A stretch of 29,243 bases of DNA, taken from Isoetes engelmannii (taxonomy: Eukaryota; Streptophyta; Lycopodiopsida; Isoetales; Isoetaceae). Both the position numbers and the translations under genes were made by a program. Below are positions 10,395 to 19,200 of the stretch, piece after piece. The first letter of the stretch is position 1, and each line of letters opens with the position of its first letter. Location of the stretch: assembly GCA_011763485.2 (NCBI GenBank), contig JAANSK020015578.1:1-29243 (forward strand), given 5' to 3'. The notes under the pieces were generated by a model. The model was not told the origin of the DNA. It did not search any database and was given only the letters and a program-made list of their open reading frames with translations.

Positions 10395-10622
10395 ATGTCA
10401 GGAGAGAGTGTTCAATTAGAAGAGGATGAAGGTGAGGGAAGAACATATGTCAGAAAGGGTGGTGGAAGCAAACGTGGTCGGGGAAGACCACGGAAGCTCG
10501 CCAGCATGATTGCTGAGCCTGTTGGTGCTGGAGAGGAGGCCGTGGATGCTCCAAACATGCTAGATAATTTTCGTAATTGTGGTGTTTGGCGAAACCGATG
10601 TTTCAGTGTCGCTTTTCGATAG
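10395..10622 (+). CDS. AT-hook-bearing N-terminal frame of the Rep element
   Basis: A 75-codon frame from an ATG at 10395, beginning 'MSGESVQLEEDEGEG'. Residues 20-36 are a basic glycine-rich stretch, 'VRKGGGSKRGRGRPRKL', with the classic AT-hook core RGRP, which binds the minor groove of AT-rich DNA. A disordered acidic and Ala-rich part follows. The end of this frame overlaps the start of the Rep core in another frame, so it is either the exon or region just upstream of Rep in the same protein, or a separate accessory peptide. The palindrome copies show no comparable AT-hook in the same place. The AT-hook motif is clear; its link to Rep is inferred. Confidence 0.5.
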   Translation: MSGESVQLEEDEGEGRTYVRKGGGSKRGRGRPRKLASMIAEPVGAGEEAVDAPNMLDNFRNCGVWRNRCFSVAFR

Positions 10623-11466
10623 AATGGTCGATTTCTTGTAGCAAAACTGCCAAGCTGGAATGGTTGCATTGGAAAGAGGGTCCTCTTTGGACCATCTCCA
10701 TGTGCAAGCGGTCATGAGGCTAGCTGTAAAGACCCCGGCCAGCGTCAATGTCAGGATAAAAAATTTCCTGAGATGGAATAATAAGAGGTCGGCTGGCACT
10801 ATGATCCTATGCAAAGCGCTCACTAGCAGTAGAGTTCATTGCTTCGAAGGCATTGTTGGCTATTGCTTGAAAGATATGGGTAAACTCCATTTCAAGGTGC
10901 ATCTTCATCATGTCACGCCTGAACAGATTAACATTGGAAAAGAACTCTATGCCCGCTACGGGGTTGGGGACATCAAACATATTATCACGCTTCATAATGG
11001 TATTATCGTGCCTAGAGTCGTTCACTAGCAGTCCTATCATTCTGGTCGCTTTAGAACTGCTTCCTTAATTCACACGGTCCGCTCTATGCTGCAAACTGCC
11101 AAGTTCAGACTTGCTAGCTCCTGGGTGCTGCCCAGTAATTCTGCCTATGCTTCCTTGGAGCGAGTGCAGGCAGCCTGGCGAATTATGCTGGCACCGCATC
11201 GCTACCTTTACAAGGATGTCCGGATGGCCTTATTTGGCACACAGCCGGGCATCGTCCCGCTTGAGTACATAGGAAAGAGGAGGAAGCGGGTGTGGAATAA
11301 GGCGGATGCCTTTGAGGATGAACAGGAGGAAATGGGGCCTGGAAGTAGTGCTGATGAATTTGTACATGCAATGAGTGGTGTGGCTCCTTCTCCTCCATGG
11401 ATTCCAGATGCAAATGCCTCTTACATACCTCTAGATTTCCATGACTGCGAATTTGATGCAGCATGA
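10560..11466 (+). pseudogene. Replitron-like Rep (HUH endonuclease), diverged copy
   Basis: The Rep core has 'MVALERGSSLDHLHVQAVM' (near 10660-10715), carrying the His-Leu-His metal-binding HUH motif. 'VHCFEGIVGYCLKDMGK' follows (near 10835-10885), with the catalytic Tyr and a Lys three residues on (YCLKD). The conserved C-terminal part includes 'AKFRLASSWVLPSNSAY', 'AAWRIMLAP' and an end at TGA 11464-11466 ('LDFHDCEFDAA'). Spacing of motifs and C-terminal end match the palindrome Reps, but sequence identity is only moderate. There is one nicking Tyr motif and no helicase. The protein would nick and rejoin DNA at the transposon end. The frame is broken about once or twice, so I treat it as a recently dead copy. 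Replitron is the best match; CRESS-type viral Reps are distant relatives. Confidence 0.75.
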
Positions 11467-11570
11467 CTTGGTATTGTGTTCTCTTCAATTGTATTGCTCC
11501 TTTCACATTGCTAACCACTTGCTTCTGCTGTTACAGGTGAGAATGAGAATGAGTTGAGAGTGAAAATATC

Positions 11571-11810
11571 ATGGACATAATGGTGGATGCTGAGAATTCG
11601 GTCAGAGATGTTTGTGCCGCTATGCAAGAGTTGCGCTTGGCTCTAGCACAGACTCTTGAGAAGCATGGAGTGCGGTGCAAGGACGGGATGCTACGATCCC
11701 ACCTGAATTTGTGCCGAGGTCTGCTGCTCAGGGAACTCAGAGAAGTCGATGCCATCAGGCCCCGCTATGGCTGTGCAGGTAGTGGCAGCAACAAGCGCAT
11801 GGCTCTTTGA
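11571..11810 (+). CDS. Small open frame downstream of Rep, unknown
   Basis: A 79-codon frame with ATG at 11571 and TGA at 11808-11810, about 105 nt after the Rep stop. It is rich in Leu, Arg, Glu and Cys, with a likely helical segment around residues 8-58 ('VRDVCAAMQELRLALAQTL'). A splice-acceptor-like 'CTGCTGTTACAG' lies upstream at about 11525-11536. No family is recognised. It may be a second element-encoded peptide, a 3' exon, or chance. Confidence 0.35.
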   Translation: MDIMVDAENSVRDVCAAMQELRLALAQTLEKHGVRCKDGMLRSHLNLCRGLLLRELREVDAIRPRYGCAGSGSNKRMAL

Positions 11811-11880
11811 TAGTTCCTGTGACTTTTGTGTTTGTACAGATGGGTCGTGCTGGTGTTTGTGGTAGTTGAAGCTTATGCGG

Positions 11881-12070
11881 TTTAGGTGTTTGTACAGGTG
11901 GTTTTTGTTGTTATGTTATTCTCCTGCTTGTGAATATATTCTTTTGCTATTTGTAGACGCGGTTGCTCTGGCAGGTGTTTGTAGACACGGTTGAGGATTT
12001 AGGTGTTTGTACAGGTGGTTTATGTTGTTATGTTATTCTCCTTCTTGTGAATATACTGTTCTGCTGTTTG
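11881..12070 (+). repeat. 73-bp direct duplication at the 3' side of the Rep element
   Basis: Copies at 11881-11953 and 11998-12070 (117 bp apart) begin TTTAGGTGTTTGTACAGGTGG and differ at only a few bases. The spacer contains related 'GTGTTTGTAGACACGG'-type subunits. It lies downstream of the coding part, as expected for a terminal repeat block. Confidence 0.85.
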
Positions 12071-12363
12071 AAATTGCAATTCTTATGAGCCAACATTGTG
12101 TGCATATACAACACGTTCGTTTGCCTCTTTGGCATTAGCTGGACCTAAAATAAATGTCCATGGGACTATGCAATGAAATATTTTTTTGTTTCCCTTCCCG
12201 TGATACCATGAGGGCAATGTAGACCATTGCGCTTGACAGGATTTTTTAATTACTTGAGTGATGGTGGTCAAGATTGGGAATAAATTCCAGAATATTCCAT
12301 GGATCGATGGCCCACAATGTGGGACACAAAAAAATGCCATAAAAGCCTGATAATAGAGCCTGG

Positions 12364-12381
12364 CATATGGAGGGCATTTCA
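12364..12381 (+). repeat. 18-bp direct repeat, right copy
   Basis: CATATGGAGGGCATTTCA, identical to 9522-9539. It possibly marks the 3' end of the Rep element. Confidence 0.7.
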
Positions 12382-12984
12382 ATATAAAAATTTTCAATTC
12401 AAACATGGACATGCTGTGGATATCATTTCAGAATCTAAACAATTTTGTGTGCATATCAAAAATGGTGTCGAAGTGCAAAACTGATCTAGATCTATCATAT
12501 GTAAGGACAGGTTGCAGATATCAATTTAGAATCTAGAGGATTATGTATATCAAAAGTGGTGTGCAAGTGCAAGCCGTGTCTCTCGTTCAAGAGTCAATTG
12601 TTGTGATTTAGTCATTGTCTTATGATAGCTACGAGGCTCTGTCGAATGAAAGTTGGATGGTGTACCTTAAAATTTTGATTCAGTCTTTCTTTGAACAGTT
12701 GGTGTCCACACAATACAATTGCCTGCATGAGAAACACTAGAAGTTATTTTTAACATGTTGTGGATGTTATAGACTTCGCTTGACATTGAGCAAAGTGTTT
12801 AAATTAACACACTCGAGAGAATATCTTTGACAAAGATTTTGATTTTAAAACATCCTTCACAACTGGAGCTTTATTCCTATTGAACAGTTGAACACGGGTA
12901 TATATTTACAATCTGCTTTCCCGGGTACATCTATTGCCGGTAGATTGTAGATTGTAGCTAGTATGTTGTATGCCACTTTGGTTG
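12382..12984. other. No recognised gene
   Basis: AT-rich sequence with no convincing coding frame on either strand. Confidence 0.4.
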
Positions 12985-13590
12985 TTATAAGGCTGAGATT
13001 CCACAACTGGCAGCCGGAGTTACCTCTGTGGCACCAATTGCCCTAAAGAAATAACTAGCACTGCCAGATGTATGATTCCACTGCTGCGAAGGTAATTCTT
13101 CCACAACAAAATCTAGTTTGTTGGTGTGATTCGTGTCAAGATCCAGAGTGCGGCAATTGTTGCTGCTGCAAAAAGATGGGATGGATCAATTGACAGTTAA
13201 AACCATTGTTCATAGCAGCCACATCCTCACCCGAAGCTAAATCCGATGCTCAATTACCTCCGTTAGTGGAATCACAAAAGGGAAGATACGTTTTGAATCG
13301 CTAGATTGGCCCTTCTATAACTTCCAGGATTTAACTGACGACATTGGAATCTCACCCTAAGTCTAGTCTTCTTGCAATAGCTGTAAGCATAATAAAGCAT
13401 GTTATGATGTTATAGAATGCAATATTTGCAGCATGTTTTGTTCTGTTCTACCTTTAAACTTCGCGGGTGGAATCAGGAGGGATTCACTATGCACAAAGCG
13501 TCTAAGAGAATGCCTCAGGCTGAAATTGCTATTTTCAGATTTCAAGGGAATCGGCCTACTTAGATTGTTATGTGACCATTGTACTCCACT
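12985..13590 (-). pseudogene. Unrecognised gene relic or C-terminal exons
   Basis: Reading the minus strand, several coding-like blocks follow each other. A block at about 13555-13455 reads 'PIPLKSENSNFSLRHSL' and on to 'LIPPAKFK', then a GT donor-like site. A middle block at about 13245-13140 contains 'ASDLASGEDVAAMNNGF' and a Gln run. The last block, about 13155-12985, contains 'KLDFVVEELPSQQWNHTS' and ends 'ASCGISAL' with a stop at 12987-12985. The blocks sit in different frames, and the middle one has in-frame stops, so this is either a set of small exons or a decayed gene. The Gln/Ser/Asn-rich style recalls plant transcription-factor C-termini, but I cannot name a family. Less clear coding-like pieces continue up to about 14100. 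Confidence 0.3.
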
Positions 13591-14497
13591 TTCTAAAGCA
13601 TTGAAAACTTAGCTTTAATTGCAACCTTCTCATAGGTTCAAAATTAGCATAATCTGTGCAAAATTATAGGGGTGATGTCAGTTCCTTTTTATGCCAACTG
13701 TATGTAAAAAATAATGGAGATGCGATCTCCAGATAGCCATGGAAATGAATGGTCACTTGGAACATCAGGGCATGCATACCTCCACTACTCTTCCATGTCC
13801 TCACTAATCACATCTGGAGGAAACGAAGAGAATGCTTGCGTTGTCTGATAATTAGAGACGTTACTAGAAAAAAATGTTTGTTCTACAGAGGGATGGAAAT
13901 TTCATACAGAGTATGAGCAATATTTGTCGTGCTCTACAAAATAGCAAAAAATTATTGAATCATCACCATTTCTGTAATCTATTTGTGGTTATGTAGGTGG
14001 AAACGCCATCTGGCAGCCATTGTGATTGTAATTCCTGAAGGCAAGCTGCAAGCATAACATCTTCGTATGAGAATGAGAAATTTGTCTGAGTTTGAGTGCT
14101 TAGCTTGGGCTACATAGAATAATATGGAAGATGAAATCATATGTTGTTTTAGAATAGGGGCAACTATGCTGGAAATTGTGTCAATTGCTTCATACCTAAC
14201 TGTCAATGAATTGTCTGTCACATTTTTGCAAAGTTTGCTTCACTGTGGCCTTACAAAGTGAGAAGTAGGAATAAGATTTATGTTTGTTTCTGTGCAAAAT
14301 GTGTAGGGAGCAAGCAATGGTGAAGGGTTTGTCACCTAAGTTAAAGTTTGTACATAAGTGTCATGTGCAAATAAAGTGTTGGGTGAACAGGCTTCGCGCT
14401 ATTCTCAAACAAGCAAAACGTGGTAGTTATAAACCATTGCATACACAAACATGTAACCAATACCAATAACAAAGAACTGTATGCCATCGACTGTGTA
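13591..14497. other. No clear gene
   Basis: Only short frames. Some minus-strand bits near 13760-13840 and 13990-14040 look weakly coding and could belong to the relic at 12985-13590. Confidence 0.25.
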
Positions 14498-15180
14498 GGA
14501 TCAAAATCTCAAAACTAAAAAAAGTACACAACAGTTTACAGTTTTAGAATGTGATCTTCTTGGATTTGACATGATTATGATCATCGAGGTCTCTCTTGAA
14601 GTGTCTTTTGTTTTTGTGCATGCATTCTTAAACATCTAAACAAACTTGGGAGGGATAGAATGGATTTTTACTGCATACAATCTCTGTTTCAAATGAAACG
14701 TCATCTTTCAGAGGGGACTTGAATACAATGCTTGCTTCTCCTTCCATCCTACTAGAAGTTGAGTGACTTGAATACAATGCTTGTCTGGCTTCACATTTTA
14801 TCTTACTAGAAGAGTGCTTGCCTGTAACGCCAGGCTTGGTTTTCCTCAATGACAAATAAGTGTATATCATTGATCATTGAGGATCAAAATCTCAAAACTC
14901 AAAAAAGTACGTAATGGTATGCATTTTTAGCATATGTTGTAATGTGCTCTTCTTGAAGAGTGATTATTATCATTAGGGTCTCTCTTGAAATGTCTTTTGT
15001 GTTTGTGCATGCATTCTTAAACATTTAAAGCAACATGGGAATGATAGAATGGATTCTTATTGCATGCGATCTCTGTTTTAATGAAATGCATGCACGTTAT
15101 CTTCTGGAGGGGACTTGAATACAATGCTTGCATGCCTGGCTTCTCATTTTATTTTATTAGAAGCTGAGAAGCCTTCCTAA
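14498..15180 (+). repeat. Tandem duplication, period about 383 bp
   Basis: GGATCAAAATCTCAAAACT starts at 14498 and, nearly identical, at 14881. Later landmarks repeat at about the same offset: 'TTGTGCATGCATTCTTAAAC' at about 14615 and 15004, and 'GGGGACTTGAATACAATGCTTG' in both units. The first unit also holds an internal short duplication of 'ACTTGAATACAATGCTTG'. The copies differ at many bases, so the duplication is old. Confidence 0.8.
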
Positions 15181-16283
15181 CTCCTAACATGGCTAATATT
15201 TAGGCAGTTTGAGTTATGAGATGTCATACAACTCACTAGTATTTGAATCCGTGATAGAGAGTTGTAATTTATTTTAATTAGTGCACTTCACTTCTAGCAT
15301 GAAGCCCTTGAGTATTGTTGCTAATTTGTGTTGACATAGGAATGCAATAAAATTTGACTTATACATGTTGGGTATGCCCTGTACCGGACAATATTGTCAA
15401 GGAAAATGAAAAGCACTCTAATACCATTTAAACAAAAACCCCATATAAACACGAATGCATATAGCTTAGTAACGCTGGGCTTGGTTTTCAAGGTCATGTT
15501 TAATTTTGCGATCACGTTGATCTGGTTTTCGAGATCTGGTTGTTTCACGTGGTTGATAGTCATGAGACATCATAGACAATTCGAATCAATGACTCGCATG
15601 TGCATTTCACTTCTACACCGGTTGAGATGTTATCTATAGGAGAATTAAAGATATCACGAAAGCATCCAAAAAAGTTTGACATCTAAAAAAGTTTTGACGT
15701 TAGGCCAGTGGTGATGTGCAAAGAATGCCAACGAAACCATGACAAAAATTTATGTCTTACATATCTGTACCTATCCTTTTCTTATGTACTTAACTACTAG
15801 CATGGCATTTTGAGCATGTCTTTCCAATTTTTTAATTGTAGAGAAAATTTTACTTGACTCCACATTCCTTATTAAAGCATTGTTTTCTCTACTAAATCCA
15901 TCCTTTAAATAAGAAGTTAATACATTGATGATACCATCATTAGACAATTTCTACAACCAAGCTAATTACAAAAACAAACAATTTCAACCACCAAGATAGT
16001 TACAAAAGCAAATCATGTTCATTCTTGCAAGCATCACGTAAAAACACAACCTATGGTGTTCTCTGAAGTTGCACACAGATGGACATTAAATGCCAAGTAA
16101 AAACACACGCAAGGACATTAGCTCGACAACGCCGGAGCCGGACACCCATTTATACTAGTAATTTCTATATCTAAATACTTTACGTGATGCAAAATGCAAA
16201 TCATGATGCTTGAATGAGCCAAACCGGCTATAAATGGGATTTTGTTTAGCCGCGCATTTTCCCATTTCCAACGGGATTTTGTT
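15181..16283. other. 3' flank of the FAAH gene; no recognised gene
   Basis: AT-rich sequence downstream of the minus-strand FAAH stop codon. Part is presumably 3' UTR. No coding frame is convincing. Confidence 0.35.
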
Positions 16284-19200
16284 TCATAGCGTTTTCGTTA
16301 ATAAGTCGTAAAACACCTCTGGCTTCCTTTTGAATGGTGCTTGTAATTCCTGTCGAAGCTTAGGATTTTAGGACTGTTAAGTATAGCAAGATATGTGCAA
16401 TTCAAGACCCACCTCAATGGCTGCAGCAATGCGCATCAAGGTAGCCTCTTGCCATGGGCGCCCAATAAGCTGCAACCCAATTGGAAGCCCCTTTGCATCA
16501 TAACCCACCTACACAACCACCATTTTTCCCTGCTTAGTATCTGATTGTAATCTCATAGAAAATGACGAAACGTACCGGAACACTCAGACAAGGAAGCCCT
16601 AAGAAATTCCCAGCCAGAACAAATCTCATAAGATCACCTGGAAAGGACAGGTAATGAAAATATGCACCTTGCATAACAGTTGGTGGAAAACCCACTTACC
16701 ATTGGTTTCGAAATCAGACTCCCCACAAGTTAAGGAGTCACGGTGTATCAAAGGTGCTGTCATGCTGGCATAGTAAGACACGTTTCCAATGAGCCTTATA
16801 AACAAAAATAGTGTCCGACCAAAAGTGGAGATTGGTAGTAGAACACATACGGAACTGTTGGAGTAACAATTACATCTACTTGCTTAAAAGCTTCCATAAA
16901 GTAATACATGAGCCTCCTCCTGGCCAATGCAAAACGTTTTGATTAGTACAGATTCGAGACCTAAAATGTTTTCTCAGATTTTTATGATGGTATTTTTCTG
17001 TTCACACTTGATGCATCAGACTGCTAGGAGGCGTGATTATTCACCTTCCAATGAATGGTACATCAAAATAGACTTTTAAACTTTACCTTCCTGATATTTT
17101 CTATATTTGCAAAAACACTAGGTGTTTGCATGGTATTAATCTCTATCCTGTATTGAGGAGCACAGTAGGAGCCTACAAGGTATGCACAAAATAACTTGAT
17201 AAATCTTAAATGCATTGCTTCCTCTACAGATATCTCCAGAAAGTGGCATCATTGTTGTGGCTTCATGCAAAATAATCATGTACCATGGTGATATGCGATT
17301 GGGCTCGAAAATTTTCTTCCAAGGAAATTTGATGGAGTGTCCTATTGCTGTATGCTTTCATCCTTTCATTATACAGCATCGACATGAGTCCATAAGGCAT
17401 GGTTTCTTTGCAGTAAATTCAGACACTTCAAGAAAAGAGATCCTACAAGCACAAGAAATTGACATATCATGACACAGCTTCGGTGGCCATGTCTTGTGCC
17501 AAATCTCTAAGTAGGCAATGTTGCAGCAAAATTTGTTTAATAAAAATTGTTTTGTAGTTGTTTTGGTTGTAAAATTGTGACAATTGGCAACTGTTACCAG
17601 GGAGTAGCCATTTTAGGGAGATTCGTGCCAGTGTAGTGTTTCCATGGGAGTCTTGTTGGGACAGTTCATTTATTTTCATCTATTTGTCTAGTTAAATCTA
17701 ACTGGACTGCCATTTGTCTGGTCTGTCATTTGGCTGCATCCAAGACTCGGCGCTCTCAAGTGAGTCGTACATTTTTTTGTAAAGTGCTTATTTTCATAAT
17801 CAGTAACTGATTCTGCCAAATTCTACAATCCAAATGCTATATTCAAGGGAGACAAACATATCTCAAAGGTTTTCTCCTTATATATGAACAATTTGGATGG
17901 AATGATGGATTGACATTAAGAATAATGAGCTTTCATTGACAAACACGATTTGAAGATTTTGAAGTTCAGTGCCATATTAGGGGACACAAACTTTTGTCTG
18001 AAGTGCTTGATCAATTGAAGAGATGGATGCAAAGGATGGATACTCTAAAGCCTTTTATTGCATTCATTTCTTTTTGTAGTTGTAAAGGTATGCTGAACTA
18101 TCTCAGGGATTAAGGGCAAACTAGAAGACATGAGGCAAACTGTCGTCTACTATATAGAGGTACAAAATTGCAAAAAACATAAAATAAGCATGTTCCTAAT
18201 TATGCTAGCTTTGAAAGAAAAGCTAGGAAAATATGGAGGAGGAGAAGATATAGTATAAAAGATATACCACATGAGGAAATAACCATGAGAATGCATGGAG
18301 ATGAGTGAAGATTCCAAAATGGCAACGGGGTTGTCATGAGGACTCCATAGAAGAAAAATACCAAAATATGTGCTATGGGAAATGACGTGGCAATAACAAA
18401 GGCTTCAAAATATACAGGGGTCAAGTCACAAAAATTCAAAAAAAAAAAAAAAAAAAACGTTTGAGCTATGGGAAGAAACCAGACATACTGGTTGCAATAA
18501 AATTATGAGGTAAAAATTCTATAGCACAGGCGAGCCATGTTTGAGAAAATTGATACAAAAGTAAATAAAAGCGTGCGACTCAAGGAATGGTGTTGTATAC
18601 TCATGAAGAGAACCAAAGGACGAGATCCCGAAATAAGACAATTGGAAAGGTCATATTCTGCCACTGGAGAAGGCGCTCGGAAGACAATAAGGAGTTGCTC
18701 AAAAGTTTTATTGGAGATTTTGAGCATAAAATGATGGAAGAAGAAAACACAAAAGTTCTTCAACATATGGAGTCGGAGCCAGCATTAATAGAGCAATAAC
18801 CAGTTGACAGTTGACGAAACACTCATCGAGAAGCCACGTCACGCTGATGTGAGCAATAAAGTTGATAGAAACTTGAAAGATTGCCAAGGAGAGGAGGACA
18901 TATGCAAATGGATGTGATTGATACAGAGAATAGATCTGAATAGATTGAGAAGGAAACAAATGAACCAGACTATTATACCAAAATGATGCAGAGGATTTGG
19001 AAGAATCAAGAGGAAGAGTGTTAGACATTCAAAAGAAGCAATTGGACTCAAAAGAAAAGGAAGAGGAACTAGCACTTTGTCAAAATAAAGAAGCTGCCAG
19101 TATTGTGTACAACAGAAATTAAAAGAGTTGGAAGGCCGAGATGAGAAAATCAATCAAATAGACAGCAAGGAGAGAGCAAGGAGAGAGGAAAGTTTTTCAA

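Larger units (their letters stand above)
9522..12381 (+). mobile_element. Replitron-like HUH transposon copy bounded by 18-bp direct repeats
   Basis: An exact 18-bp repeat, CATATGGAGGGCATTTCA, occurs at 9522-9539 and 12364-12381 in the same orientation. Between them lie a leader region, an AT-hook-bearing frame (10395-10622), a Rep core (about 10560-11466), a small downstream frame (11571-11810) and a 73-bp direct duplication (11881-12070). Replitrons are described as carrying a single-Tyr HUH Rep with no helicase and short direct repeats at or near their ends, which fits. The boundaries are an inference from the repeat. The Rep is diverged from the copies in the palindrome, so this is a different lineage. 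The Rep frame is broken, so the copy is probably dead. Confidence 0.55.

Noticed and set aside
5120-11466. Rep relics as Helitrons
   Set aside because: There is one Tyr motif, no helicase domain in any of the three copies, and no Helitron-type ends seen.
18438-18457. Run of 20 A as the poly(A) tail of a retroposed gene
   Set aside because: No recognisable coding or SINE body precedes it, and no flanking target-site duplication is visible; low-complexity intron sequence is enough to explain it.
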